DNA from: Thelonectria olida
Lineage: Eukaryota; Ascomycota; Sordariomycetes; Hypocreales; Nectriaceae
DNA length: 64,000 nt
NCBI GenBank assembly: GCA_020736575.1
Contig: JAGPYM010000008.1
Location: 744,001-808,000 of the forward strand
Direction: 5' to 3'
A program made the position numbers and the translations under genes. Below the pieces are notes generated by a model. The model was not told where the DNA came from and did not search any database. It saw only the letters and a list, made by a program, of their open reading frames with translations. Positions 39,858-51,609 of this stretch are shown piece by piece (position 1 is the first letter of the stretch; the number at the start of each line of letters is the position of its first letter).

Positions 39858-40091
39858 TTATGGGTATACTGAGGCTGTCAATAGCTTCACGATCACCTGA
39901 ATAGTTTGTATCCGTCGTTTTAACTGGTCTAAGCTCTCACGATAGCCTGAATGCCCCTGGTTGGTCGCTATTGTTCGCTGCAAGTTGGCCTCTGAACAAT
40001 TGAACTCGGAGAATTGAACCAGCCAGTCGGCAGCAGCTGCTTGACACTCCGTCAAATCAATGCGAAGAGAGGACTCATCGTAACTTCCCAT
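39858..40091 (-). CDS. Possible small protein, 77 aa
   Basis: ATG at 40091 to TAA at 39858, divergent from the next gene, whose start lies 87 bp away. The composition is protein-like: acidic N-terminus (MGSYDESSLRIDLTECQ), then a helical, charged C-terminal half (SLDQLKRRIQTIQVIVKLL). No family is recognised and no intron is needed. It could be a small hypothetical gene or a chance ORF in AT-richer DNA. Confidence 0.3.
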   Translation of the reverse strand: MGSYDESSLRIDLTECQAAAADWLVQFSEFNCSEANLQRTIATNQGHSGYRESLDQLKRRIQTIQVIVKLLTASVYP

Positions 40092-40178
40092 AACCTTGCA
40101 TATTGTATTGTGACTCTTCTATTGTTGGACCTATTCCACTTCTCATCAAAAGGCTATTGTCAGAAAACTCGAGTATAA

Positions 40179-41887
40179 ATGTCTGCTCCAGTTCAAGATG
40201 TTGACCAAACGCTCAACTCTCCCGTTGACAACAACGGCATCATCAGCGACCAAGACCCGGTAGGAATTATCTTCGCTTTCGAGTCACCCGGAGGAACTCT
40301 TCGTGCAACTACCATGTCTGAAGCAATGCCTGACTACTCTATCGGAGACGAGCGTCTCCTATCGCCGCCGCCGCCTCGGGCAGATATCGATCCCTATCAC
40401 CCTATCCACGCCATCGTTCCTCGTTTTCGCCGTCCCGTAGACGAGATTGTCCGGGCCAGTGTCGCGAGATACTTCAAGATCCAAGCCAATTACAAAAAGA
40501 GCATTGCCGGCTGTCCTAACATGGATCCGCAGCTTCGCAAGCTTCGACTGGACAACAGCATGATGACAACCGGGGGCATGATGGCCAATATCGACTTCAT
40601 CTCGCACATGGACCCGAAACATCAGCCCGAGAACGTGGCCCGCGATTTGTCCCGAGCCTACCCCCCTACCAACACGGTGAGCAGCGAGTTGATGGACCCT
40701 CGCGATGAAAGCGTCCACGACCGAAGACTCGAGCGCAAGAAGCAGTCGGAACACTACCAGATCCGACAACATTTCTCGTAAGGACATCTTTGCCCCAAGG
40801 GACCTTGGTAACAAACGGTGCTAACGTCAAGTCCAGGCGGTCAGCAGGGAGACGGCTTCAAGCTGTAATGGGAACCTTCAACCATTACTGTTATCAGCCA
40901 CTCCGGCCCGTCTCCGGCTCTGCACCCCCGGTAGACCTGTCGCATGACTTCTCTAATCCGCCCCCGGAGGCTTCCAGGAACTTTGGCATCGCTGCTGCCC
41001 TCGAGCGGGCGACTCGCAAGTACGGCTGCTACATGCTTGAGCTGGATGAGATGACCTTCAAGCACCTTGCGCAGTCCTGGACAAAGCCTACAAATCTGCC
41101 AGGCTGGACTGGACGCGATGTCACGAGAACTATCATGAAGCTTGACGCGAATGAGGGAAGCTTGACCCTGCGTCACACAAACATGTAAGTCCTTAGTTGT
41201 GCAAAGCCCGCTCCACGTGGATTTCAAACTCATCTTGCTGACGCAAACACCAGCCCAGATGCCGAGGGTCGGTGGACGACCTGGATGTGGTTCAAGATCG
41301 AGAAACCCCTGATCGCAGTCCACGGCCGCGCGCCCCCCGAGCTCTGCCCCATGCCCGACTCCTGGATGGTCTTTGCCGTCCCCTCGCGCAAGGTCCGCAA
41401 GCTCAAGGAGGAATAGGATCCTCCCCTCCGCCCCGGCAGCGCCCTCGACAACCGCGTCGGACCGTTCCCCCTCACGGCAGCAGAGAGGGCGGCGTGCAAG
41501 GACTTATTGGGCCCCAGGTCGCGCCTGTGCACGTCGTTCCAGTACAGCAAGGACGGAGTGCCCGCGTTTGCGTGCTCGCGCAAGCCCAAGGAGTGGTACG
41601 AGCAGAACGTCGTCGGGGACATGCTGTGGGTAGAGAGGGTGCACAGTTACCACGGGAACCAGGCATCGTTCTGGGCCAATGTGGCGACGAGGGCGGAGGA
41701 GGACCGGAGCAAGTGGGTGGTGGTCCAGGAAGACATGGCCAAGTTTGCGAGCTTGATCGAGGTCAAGGGCAAGCCGGGGGCATACTGGGTCGAAGTCGAG
41801 CCGGATCCATGGGCTGAGATGTTGCCGGATCCGAATTGGCGGGAGGTGTCTCTGCCAGGGCAGGCAACGGAGGTGTATCGGATCTGA
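40179..41887 (+). CDS. Unrecognised protein, frame interrupted by in-frame TAG
   Basis: Exons 40179-40777, 40837-41184 and 41254 onward have good splice sites, with GCTAAC and GCTGAC branch sites. Strict translation stops at TAG 41414-41416, giving 369 aa. The same frame then stays open for 156 more codons to TGA 41885-41887 and remains protein-like (RKPKEWYEQNVVGDMLW, KWVVVQEDMAKFASLIEV). The full frame would be 526 codons with one internal stop. I recognise no domain. The middle part has aromatic-rich segments (RWTTWMWFKIEKPLI) and a conserved-looking WMVFAVPSRKVRKLKEE just before the stop. The simplest readings are a recent nonsense mutation (young pseudogene), a base-call error, or stop-codon readthrough. 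A 48-nt in-frame intron removing the stop is formally possible but lacks a branch site. Confidence 0.6.
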
Positions 41888-44102
41888 GAGGCTCGTTGAG
41901 AGTTACGTCGAAGCTGAAGACGAGGGAGGCTGGGCGGTTACCAGCTCTAGCTCGGGTTCAGTTTTACGAGAAGTTGCTTCCGGTAGCTCTGGGCGTTATG
42001 GATTCACTCCTCGGAGGCAAGTATGAGAGAAGATGTATCGAAGGGGTTTGAGGAATGGGTGAGGATATTTCTTCGTAGGTGGCTTGCCGCTTCACTGAGC
42101 AAATGCTTCTAGAAACAGTCTAGGACGGCATGAGAAACGCTCAAGGTAGCGAAGAGCTCTTTCAAAATAGACACAGCTTTGTGTGATAGAGTAGCCTAGG
42201 GAAGTCAGAGCTATCGAAAGGCCATGCGAAGAGCTACTCGTGGTTCGTCATTTCTCAAGAGCTCGTTGACTGACCTCAGGCGATGCTCCCTACGTGCGTT
42301 TGAAGCTGTCGTGCAGAGATATAGGGGGGGTCAGTGGTCCCGTAAGGGGCGTTCGTCTTTTTGCGACAGAAGCCGTACTCATATTCGCAGCGACCCTTGA
42401 TCATATTATTCGTGTTTAAACGCCATTTTACGACGAGTATTTCGAGTTGCAGACTTGACAAGGCCAGGCGTGAATATCTCAGGCATCACCCGAGCATTGG
42501 ATAGTCCTACGCCATCCTCTCATAGGTTGGGATGAGTTCTGTCTGCACTTCGGGATCGGACTCCGATAACCAGGAGACAATAGCGGTTTCTCGCCAGATG
42601 ATGATACTGCATATTTACCCCACTGAATGCAGATCAGATGATGCAGGTTTGATGCAAGGATCGGTCTGTACACAACTTATCGGTTGCCAGAGCATTAAGC
42701 ATAACTTGGCGTCCCTAGGACGGGTTCCGTATGATGTCAAATGTTCTGGACGCCGTTCTTCAGTGCCCTCAGCAATGTAATGAAGGGCGAGGAGACGCTG
42801 CTGACGTGCTGTGTCGCCCGACTTCTATCCTATAACTACGTTTCATCCAATAGCAAGATCACTTCGGTCACCGCACTTTCGATATTACAAAGGCAACTCT
42901 TATACAAGTTACTTCCTCCAGGTGCTTAGGGTTGAGTTTTCTCATGACTAGTGGTGGAAAATACTGCCTACGTAGATGGGTACGTCGCATCGGGGTGAAT
43001 GCCTAGTTCGTTCGGGGACTTTTGGATTACTTCAGATGCCGGACAGTGACATAAAGAGGGTGCACCCAGCCTCGACGAGGCCTTCGGTCAGCGAGCAAAT
43101 AGAATTTAACAGGTGGTAATGATCTCGGAGCCTCGAGGCGAAACAGTCGGGGCAGTGTGCCAGGTAAAGCTTCATGGTTGCGAGAGGAACAGGCTCCCAG
43201 CAGCCAGAGTCGGCATGTTTCGGCGTACGGAATCCGAACCAGGTGGGAGCTGTGATGTCGGCGGCCGAGCATGGAACGATGGTGGGAGAGTTGGGTGAGG
43301 CTGATGTGCGCCTCAAGCCATGTCCGGTGCGAAATGGAGGGGGAATAGGAGAGGTTGTGCCACCACCATCAGCAGCAGCAGCATCGTATCGGGCATGATG
43401 AGGCTCGAAGGGGAAATTTGGGATTGTGTGCGGGGGAGGGGGAGGGGAAGAAGCTATGAGCCCTGGATTGCGAGCTTGAGCTGTAATTGGTCCAACGAGG
43501 CTGAGAAGGGGGAGGACGTCTGTCTCTTCCCGTCTCCGTGCGGCCTCCGTCTCCGTGTCGATCTGGAGATTTATTGTGTATTTGCGCTGGGTGTCTGGCT
43601 GTTCAGCCGCTCGTGCGTGAGACGTGTCAGGTCGTCGAGTCAAAATACTCCGAGTTGATGCTCCGAACTGCTGCTTTCGGACCTTTCTTAGGTCATGAGG
43701 CGCCTCAAGGCTGCATCTGTATTTAGAAGCTCTCTAACGTTATGTCCCGTCCTCGGTAGGCACCTAATTATTCGTGCCTAGACACTACTAACCACATATA
43801 AGCGGGGCCGGGTTAACATTCCACCATTTGCTCGGCCGCATTCGAAGAGCATCCATCCAGGATTGGAGCCTCCCCGCCAAAAATCCCATCCACCACTGAA
43901 CTTTTCTGGTGTGCGCCCCTCAACAAGACCGTCCACCTCCCACCTCCACCACTCCCCTCCGAAATCCGAATTCCCTGAAATATTTATCTCCTTACCGCTC
44001 GACTTGCTTGCCGCCGTGGCCCGAGTCGCCATTGCCTATCCATAGGTCCAGGTCCAGCTTCACAACTCTCCCGTCTATTCCCCATCCTCGACCTCGCCCA
44101 AT
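41888..44102. other. Intergenic before CCT3
   Basis: 2.2 kb without a supported gene. The 203-codon minus-strand ORF at 43032-43643 has a random composition and was not accepted. The last 250 bases are C-rich and are probably the CCT3 promoter and leader. Confidence 0.5.
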
Positions 44103-46091
44103 ATGCAGGCTCCGGTGGTGGTTATGAGTATGTCCTATCAAACCCCTGCTCCAACGCCAGCTGTTGCTTTGAAAAGCTTCTGCCGCATACCAAACTTGAA
44201 AACGACAAATTCTAACCTCACCCAGACACCAATAGTGGTGAGAGACAGACCGGTCGGAAAGCTCAGTTGTCCAACATCGCCGCCGCCAAGACGTACGCTG
44301 CTCTGCCCCTTTCCTCGATACCCCTCGTCGCGTGCCCTAGTCCGCCTTGTTCTGACTTGTATCCTCCAGGGTCGCCGATATCATTCGATCATGCCTCGGT
44401 CCCAAGGCCATGCTCAAGATGCTGCTCGACCCCATGGGCGGCATCGTCCTCACAAACGACGGCCATGCCATTCTCCGAGAAATCGAGGTGTCGCACCCCG
44501 CCGCCAAGAGCATGATCGAGCTCAGCAGGACACAAGATGAAGAGGTTGGAGACGGAACTACCACTGTCATTATCCTTGGTAAGCAACACGAGGCCCCAGC
44601 TGCGACTCAACAAAATCGGGAGACCATATTGACAGCTCCCAGCCGGTGAGATCCTCGCCCAAGCTCTGCCCCAGCTCGACCGCAACATCCACCCCGTCGT
44701 CATTATCTCCGCCTTCAAGCGAGCCCTAAAAGACGCCCTCGAGATCATCGACGAAATCTCCCTGCCCGTCGATGTCGATGATGACAAGGCCATGTACCAG
44801 CTCATCTCTTCCTCCATTGGCACCAAGTTTGTTTCGCGATGGATGGACCAGATGTGCGAGCTTGCGCTCAAGGCTGTCCGAACCGTGACGTGGGAGGCTG
44901 GCAACGGCAAGACTGAGGTGGACATCAAGCGATATGCCCGAGTCGAAAAGGTGCCCGGCGGTGAGATTGAGGACAGCCAGGTCCTCGATGGCCTGATGCT
45001 GAATAAGGACATCACACACCCCAAGATGCGCCGGCGCATCGAGAACCCCCGAATCGTCCTCCTCGACTGCCCTCTCGAGTACAAGAAGGGAGAGTCGCAA
45101 ACCAACATTGAGATTACAAAGGAGGACGACTGGAACCGCATTCTTCAAATTGAGGAGGAACAGGTCAAGGCCATGTGCGAGGCCATCATCGCCGTCAAGC
45201 CCGACCTTGTCATTACTGAGAAGGGTGTATCCGGTACGCTTTCTGACCTTCAATCCCCTACCATGAGTGAAGTCGATGACTAATTCGCGCCTAGACCTCG
45301 CTCAGCACTACTTCATGAAGGCCAACATCACAGCTCTCCGACGAGTTCGCAAGACGGATAACAACAGAATAGCCCGTGCCACTGGTGCCACCATTGTCAA
45401 CCGTGTGGAGGACCTCGTGGATTCCGATGTCGGTACCCAGTGTGGTTTGTTCGAAATCGAGAAGATTGGCGACGAGTACTTTACCTTCCTCACCAAGTGC
45501 AAGGACCCCAAGGCTTGCACCATCCTCCTCCGTGGCCCCTCCAAGGATATTCTCAACGAAATTGAGCGAAACCTCCAAGACGCCATGGGTGTTGCCCGAA
45601 ACGTCATGTTCCACCCTCGGTTATCTCCAGGCGGCGGTGCCACCGAGATGGCCGTCTCCGTGCGGTTGAACCAGCTAGCCAAGAGCATCGAAGGTGTGCA
45701 GCAGTGGCCGTACAAGGCCGTGGCGGATGCCCTCGAGGTCATCCCCCGAACCCTCGTCCAGAACGCTGGCAAGAGCCCCGTTCGCGTGTTGACGGATCTG
45801 CGTGCTAAGCAGGCCGAGGGCAAGAGCACTTGGGGTGTCAACGGTGACACGGGTACTATTGTCGACATGAAGGATTATGGTGTCTGGGAGCCCGAGGCTA
45901 TCAAGCTGCAGAGCATCAAGACTGCTATTGAGGTATGAGATCCATTCATGTCGTTGATTTCAACCGTACACAACGTGCTAACTTGACAACTTTAGGCCGC
46001 TTGCCTGCTCCTCCGAGTAGACGATATTTGCAGTGCCAAGAAGGCGCATCAGGGTGGTCCCCCTGGTGGCGGTGGCGGTGGTGAAGAGTAA
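44103..46091 (+). CDS. CCT3: T-complex chaperonin subunit gamma (Cct3)
   Basis: Six exons: 44103-44127, 44226-44292, 44370-44578, 44643-45233, 45295-45932 and 45996-46091, encoding 541 aa (yeast Cct3 is 534). Cct3 is one of eight subunits of the cytosolic TRiC/CCT ring that folds actin, tubulin and other substrates with ATP. Visible features: N-terminal MQAPVVVMN as in yeast, the group II chaperonin block [16 protein letters not shown], the nucleotide-binding GDGTTT at residues 91-96, the substrate-binding apical domain in the middle, SPGGGATE in the C-terminal equatorial part, and a Gly-rich [12 protein letters not shown] tail. The first coding exon is 25 nt and the intron density is the highest in the window. 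PRKRIP1 is convergent 394 bp downstream. Exon phases all agree, so the model is firm. Confidence 0.95.
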
Positions 46092-46484
46092 GAAGGAATA
46101 ACAATGTCGGTACCCAAACAGGCTGAGGAAGGGACACGGTCGCTGCGAGAAGGATCATGGCGAACATGCTGACGGGCAAGAGCTTCGAAATGGTTGTTTA
46201 GATGTATGTTTGAGGATCAGTCATACCCCCGTACTAGCCGAAAAGACCAAGATGAGATAGACAAAAGGGCCCTGGGCGGATTGCCCTGGGGGATTTCATC
46301 TGCCAAGATGAAGAAATGGGTATCATTGAAAATTTACCTCCCGAAATCAACAGTTGCCGTCTGGCACGCTCCTCCTCATTATCCTTCTACCTGATCTACA
46401 TGTATAACTTGTCACTCCTCTCAAAATACTTCTGGTTCTCTCTGGTTGTTGCTCTTTGGGTCCGATCCCAGTCGTCGTTCTCGT
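46092..46484. other. Convergent 3' intergenic (CCT3 / PRKRIP1)
   Basis: 393 bp expected to contain both 3' UTRs. No coding sequence seen. Confidence 0.5.
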
Positions 46485-47120
46485 TCAATCATCGTCGTGG
46501 ATGACAATGCCTGGAGTTGGTTCAAGGCTCGTCGCGGGTTTGTCGTCTTTATCCTTATCCTTGCCGTCCTTAGTAGTAGCACCCAACTCTTTCGCTTTCT
46601 CTCCAGCTTCAGTAGCGGATTGTCCATCGGCTGGAGATGTGTTGGAAGACTTCTTGTCAGCGCCAGCAGGACCGCCTTTGCCTTTCTTTGCTTTGCGAGC
46701 CCTTAGCTTCTCGCGCTTTTCACGGTTCTTGCGGGTGCGTTCCTCGTCCTTGCGGTCGCGCTCCGTCTTGTCTTTGTCAAACTCCTCCTGGTCCTTTTCG
46801 CGGCGCAGCGAGTTGTCCATGTCGCGAAGACGCTCATACTCACGGCGTCGGCTGGCCTTGTAGACGTGGAACTCACCGGAGCCCGCGCCGGCCGAGGAAC
46901 CTTGGACGTTAGACACGATTTCCGGGGGGACGTTGCGCGAGGCGACGGCGGTGGAGAGCGATGCGGAGTCCGGTACGCGGATATGCTGTTCGGGCTTCGC
47001 GAAGAGGGCGTCGACGGAGGCGGCTTGGGCGGATACGGGCGTGAGGGCGCGACGCTTGGTGGGACGGTGGGAGCGGGGATCTGCGGAGGTGGGGATGGAT
47101 TCGGGGCCCGGGGCGGACAT
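46485..47120 (-). CDS. PRKRIP1-like (DUF1168) spliceosome-associated protein
   Basis: Predicted 211-aa intronless protein. It carries the DUF1168/PRKRIP1 signature EFHVYKASRRREYERL at about residues 83-98, preceded by the conserved Pro/Arg-rich N-terminal part (PTKRRALTPVS). A long, highly charged helix of Lys/Glu/Arg repeats follows, then a disordered tail ending in Asp residues. Human PRKRIP1 is a nuclear double-stranded RNA-binding protein seen in catalytic spliceosomes, where its long helix bridges components. The function here is inferred from the family. The start at ATG 47120 gives the usual N-terminus. It is convergent with CCT3 and divergent from the phosphatase gene. Confidence 0.85.
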   Translation of the reverse strand: MSAPGPESIPTSADPRSHRPTKRRALTPVSAQAASVDALFAKPEQHIRVPDSASLSTAVASRNVPPEIVSNVQGSSAGAGSGEFHVYKASRRREYERLRDMDNSLRREKDQEEFDKDKTERDRKDEERTRKNREKREKLRARKAKKGKGGPAGADKKSSNTSPADGQSATEAGEKAKELGATTKDGKDKDKDDKPATSLEPTPGIVIHDDD

Positions 47121-49032
47121 GGTTTGTATGGATGAGGGGGAGAGGGGGGGGAGAGAGAGTCTTGTTGGTGTGGGCTGAGGGAACGTGTGAGCGAGTGGTT
47201 GCGCAAAGGAGGGGGGAGAGAAGTTGAAGATTCAAAGTCCGGGAGGGTATGCGACGACCGGGCCGGGACCAGGCGCGTGGTGGGAAGGATTGTAATAGAG
47301 GCGTGGGCCTGGGAGAGAAAAGCGAAAACAAAAGAGGCCAAGTCGAGGTCCGGGGATCAGGGTGCCGAGAGTCGGGCGATGGATGAACAGGGACGAGATG
47401 GGCGGGTGGTGTTGAGATGCGGATTGGCACGTGAAGGAAAAAAGATGATATGTGATGAGGGTGGCGGATAGAAGCTGGGCTGCCAAGCTTCGGGGACGGT
47501 AAGCGCGCGGCAGTTGAACACGGGCCAGGCACAAGGGACAAGCCAAACAAGCTCTGGGCTGAGGTGCCTGATGACAGGCAGCTGAGGGGTTCAGCCAGCC
47601 ACAGCCATGGGGAGGGACACAATTGTCGCTTCTTATTCGATTGAGCTATAGGCTTTAAGCTTTTGCAAGCGAGCAATCACAGCTCAGCGTTAGGCAGCGG
47701 CTGTTCCGTTTCAGAAGCTGCCCATCTACGATTCGTATCCATTTGAACACTCACTACGACAGCCAGACAGCCAGATGCATTGTGCCTTGTGAGCAACAGC
47801 GTCACAAGAATCACGGGCGTATTGCCACTCCGGGGTTCTCAGCTACAAGAGACCAAACCCCGGGATGGAGGAAGAGTACGAGGGGGGGAAGCAACCAGGA
47901 CCGATGTTGATAACGGACTGTGCGGATGCGATGCAGAGCCGACAGACGATGAAACAGTCACAATCGTGCCATTCCCATGTGCCGTCTCTCGTTTGCGAAA
48001 ATTCCATCATGGCATGCGACAAGATGGACTTCCATCTCCGAGACACCCACACACGGGCCTGTCTGTATCTCTCCTCAGATCCCCTCCCTTGTCTTTGCAG
48101 ATGGGAAAAGTCTCCGTCAGCCGACGAACCTGTCGCTTCCATCAGGTCAAACAGGACGAAAAACAAGCCATGATGCATCATGACCCCATCTTTTCCGTTT
48201 GTGAGTGGTCCCATGGCTCCTCATGGCCCCATACCCACAATTTTGTTCACAGTTGTTCGTCGATGCAACGGTTGTCGAGATGGATGCGGATGTTTCCTGT
48301 TGTCTACAGTACGCCGGACATGTTGAAGCGGCTTTGGCAAGTAAGTACAAGGTTTGTTGAGGAGTCAAAATATTCCATCCATCTCCCTCCATTGGCCGAC
48401 CTGCTCGTCCCTCGTCGCATTCAACACAAGCGCCGGGGACAAGGGGAGTACGAACACGACCCATTCCGGAAACATGGGTGCCAATTGTGCGCGGTATGTC
48501 CGCGGCTCCGGCACAATCTGCACAGTGCGAACCTCAACTTGTCGCCAAAAACGGGCCCGAACAGGGGTTTCGCTCAAGTAAAGATTATCCTAGCGCAGCC
48601 AACGAGCGACGTCGGGATTACACAAGCACATCTTTGGCACCCGGCACAGACAACCTCCTTCCATCACCCACCACGCCTGTCTCCGATTCCATCCTTTCGA
48701 CGCTACGCTTATAAGAAGACTAGAAGGAGCCCTCTCATTCTTTTTTCCTCGGCATTGTCGCCATAAATAACCAACCCGCCCAGCTTCAATATTTCAACAA
48801 CAACAACAGCAAACTCATACTTCTCCAAGTACGAATACACTACCTACCTAGGTACCCCGCCATCCCACCGCCACACACACAGCTCCCTCTCGTACTTCCA
48901 ATCCTGACGACCACCTCCATCCGCCTTGCGCTCTCTCCCAATTCTGCAACGCTCTTTACATTGAGCTCCCGCCTCTCGCTATCGTCGCTCACTCACTCTT
49001 GATCCACCACTCTCGCCAATACAAACTACATC
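47121..49032. other. Divergent intergenic (PRKRIP1 / Det1-like)
   Basis: 1.9 kb between divergent genes. A 329-codon open frame (47780-48766) starts at TTG, has no domain and was not accepted. A perfect palindrome TACCTAGGTA lies at 48845-48854. The final 250 bases are C/T-rich and are probably the leader of the phosphatase gene. Confidence 0.5.
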
Positions 49033-50586
49033 ATGACAAAACCAAGGTTGATCATCTTGGTCCGCCATGGACAGTCCGAAGGAAATAGTACGCCCAACAC
49101 CGCTCCCCATTCACGCCTCACCTCCATGCTAACCCAATCCCTCTCCACAGAGAACCGGGACATCCACCAGACCATTCCTGATCACCGAGTCAAGCTCACT
49201 CCCGAGGGTTGGAACCAAGCCCATGACGCGGGGCGCCGTCTCCGAAATCTCCTCCGTCCGGACGACACCCTTCACTTCTTCACTTCTCCATACCGCCGCA
49301 CTCGTGAAACCACAGAGGGTATTCTTGCCACCCTCACTTCCGATGAGCCCGATCCTTCTCCCTTCCGCCGCTCCAATATCAAGGTCTACGAGGAGCCACG
49401 ACTCCGCGAACAGGACTTCGGCAACTTCCAACCATGCAGCGCCGAGATGGAGCGCATGTGGCAGGAGCGTGCCGACTATGGCCATTTCTTCTACCGTATC
49501 CCCAATGGTGAGAGCGCTGCCGATGCCTACGATCGTATCAGCGGCTTCAACGAGAGCTTGTGGCGTCAGTTTGGCGAGGACGACTTCGCCAGTGTCTGTG
49601 TTCTAGGTATCTCACACTATTTCGCCACCTTCCCCTCGAATAGCATGCTGACTCACCTTTTGATAGTCACCCACGGGCTCATGTCTCGCGTCTTCCTCAT
49701 GAAATGGTATCACTTCACTGTTGAATACTTCGAGGACCTGCGCAACATCAACCACTGCGAGTTCCTCAGTATGCGCAAGGAGGACAATGGCAAATATACA
49801 CTCGAAAACAAGCTGCGCACCTGGTCGGAGCTCCGCCAACAGCGTACCATTAAGGAAAAAGATAAGAACAAAGAAGAAAAGGAGCGGGAAAAGGACAGTC
49901 AGAAGCTGCAGCGAACCAAGACTTTTGTTGTCACTCGGCGTTGGGGTGGTTGTCCGAACGGTTGCAATCACAGCAGTCATTATATCCAGCGAGAGGATCT
50001 CGAAGTTCTGCGTCAAGAGGATCACAATAGCGCAACCCCTGGCGGTGGCGCAACAGCTTCTCCCGTCGCCAGTAGGAAGTCACGGCTGAATTTGCCCGCC
50101 ACTGAAGAAGTTCAAGCCGATGACGAGGGCGACGACGACGAGGCTCCCGAAATCAATGTCACCCACCTTCACAAAGGAGAATCCGCGTCCTCCTCAACCG
50201 AAGACTTCAAAACCGGCATCGCTCCATATCTTCACAAGGGTCGTGATGGGGGAGGCACTTATTCGGGCCATACCTCGGCGGCCAACACCGACGACGATGC
50301 CTCCGAGGACGGGGACCTCAGCCTCCACCGGGTGGCCTCCCTAAACGCCCACAACAAGAGTATCAAGGACTCGGCTACTGTCTCAGCCACCAACGGAACT
50401 AACGGTACCACGCCTAACGGACATCCCGATAAGTTGACGTACAGAGATGAGAACGGCACGAGTGAGCATCGTCGCACAAATCGCCTAGGCGATGCCTCCC
50501 CAGATTCTTCAGTAGGCTCGCCTGAGCCTGAGGATCTTGATGAAGCCGAGAAGGAGGATAGAAGCATTCGGGGCAGCGTCTATTGA
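49033..50586 (+). CDS. Histidine phosphatase family protein, Det1-like
   Basis: Three exons, 49033-49087, 49151-49606 and 49667-50586, encode 476 aa. The N-terminal 230 residues are a phosphoglycerate-mutase-fold phosphatase: LVRHGQSEGN with nucleophile His12, the arginine block SPYRRTRET, the acid region REQDFGNFQ, and the second histidine VTHG (His173). Layout and the IPDHRVKLTPEGW segment resemble yeast Det1 (YDR051C), an acid phosphatase linked to sterol transport; this link is from family resemblance only. The C-terminal half has a Lys/Glu-rich helix, a Cys/His-containing patch (RRWGGCPNGCNHSSHY) and a long disordered acidic tail. Both introns (63 and 60 nt) are multiples of three without stops, so an unspliced reading stays open. 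Convergent with the kinase gene. Confidence 0.85.
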   Translation: MTKPRLIILVRHGQSEGNSTPNTAPHSRLTSMLTQSLSTENRDIHQTIPDHRVKLTPEGWNQAHDAGRRLRNLLRPDDTLHFFTSPYRRTRETTEGILATLTSDEPDPSPFRRSNIKVYEEPRLREQDFGNFQPCSAEMERMWQERADYGHFFYRIPNGESAADAYDRISGFNESLWRQFGEDDFASVCVLGISHYFATFPSNSMLTHLLIVTHGLMSRVFLMKWYHFTVEYFEDLRNINHCEFLSMRKEDNGKYTLENKLRTWSELRQQRTIKEKDKNKEEKEREKDSQKLQRTKTFVVTRRWGGCPNGCNHSSHYIQREDLEVLRQEDHNSATPGGGATASPVASRKSRLNLPATEEVQADDEGDDDEAPEINVTHLHKGESASSSTEDFKTGIAPYLHKGRDGGGTYSGHTSAANTDDDASEDGDLSLHRVASLNAHNKSIKDSATVSATNGTNGTTPNGHPDKLTYRDENGTSEHRRTNRLGDASPDSSVGSPEPEDLDEAEKEDRSIRGSVY

Positions 50587-51609
50587 TTTTGTCACGTTCC
50601 TCTCCACTCTTCCCTGCTCTTCTCCCCCTAATGAATAATGGATACCATGCAAAAGCATGTTGATGACATACTATGGGTTTGTTTTTGAGTTTTAATGACG
50701 GAAAAGCGACGTGGTACTGGTAGCCAGGATTGGGGCATCTTTTCTCTCAGCACAAAGGCGTTTCGTGTCTCTTAGGTACCAAAATGACAAACATCCTCAT
50801 TTAACTTGAACCATTAGATCCTACATGATGTTCACGTTTTATTTCGGGTGAAGCTCGGTTTGAATGACGAATCATTTCCATTTAACTGCCGTTGTCATGA
50901 GGCATCTATCTAAGGCGGGAAGAAAAAGGTTCTCGTCTATCAATTCCCACCCTTCCAAGCCTTGAAAATTCCCATTTCCAGAGGATCGAGTACAAAGGGA
51001 GCTGCACCCCTCCACGCCAACCATGAGGTGGAATACACGGCCTACTACATCCTTTGCCCTAAAAGGTCCATGATAGAATAGAAGCACCGCGAACAGGTAA
51101 CTCCAAGAAAACAAAACCCATCCCAATCAAGCATCCGTTCGACCGTTGTCCCCCTAAGCCATAATCAAAGAACTACAAGAAAAAGACGACGCGAAAAAAA
51201 CAATTACGCTCCTGAATGTTCGCCCTGCCGCTGAGTGAAAAGACCAATTCTTTTGACTGCGGGTGCCTTGTTCTCCGTAATATGCAAAATGTGATGAAAG
51301 TGAGACTCTGAGAGTCAGAGCGGAGCTGGTAAAGAGTATAAAGGAACAAGAATAGAAGAGAATATGAAGTCTTTTCTGTTTTTCGGGCGAAGGGTAAATC
51401 GTGGCACATTATGGAGGAAGGGGTGAACAGCGAATCTGATAGCTCGCTTGTGACGGGGTGTTCTTTGCAGTCGTCAGTCTCTCACTAGACTAACCCCTAC
51501 TCCGCGGAGTCTATTCTAATCAGTTGTTTCTCAAACACAGGCGAGTTGTTGGGTGAGTTGGTGTGGGTATAAACCAGATGTAATAGGAGCACCATCCATG
51601 TGAGTCTTC
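50587..51609. other. Convergent 3' intergenic (Det1-like / histidine kinase)
   Basis: About 1.0 kb containing both 3' UTRs. No coding sequence or notable repeat. Confidence 0.5.

Noticed and set aside
43032..43643. 203-codon minus-strand ORF before CCT3
   Set aside because: No domain, mixed composition, no splice or start context.
46909..47676. 255-codon minus-strand ORF overlapping the PRKRIP1 gene
   Set aside because: Pro/Ser/Arg-rich shadow in another frame of the true gene and its promoter.
47780..48766. 329-codon plus-strand open frame before the phosphatase gene
   Set aside because: Begins at TTG, has no domain and an irregular composition rich in Pro, His and Arg; best read as promoter and leader DNA that happens to lack stops.
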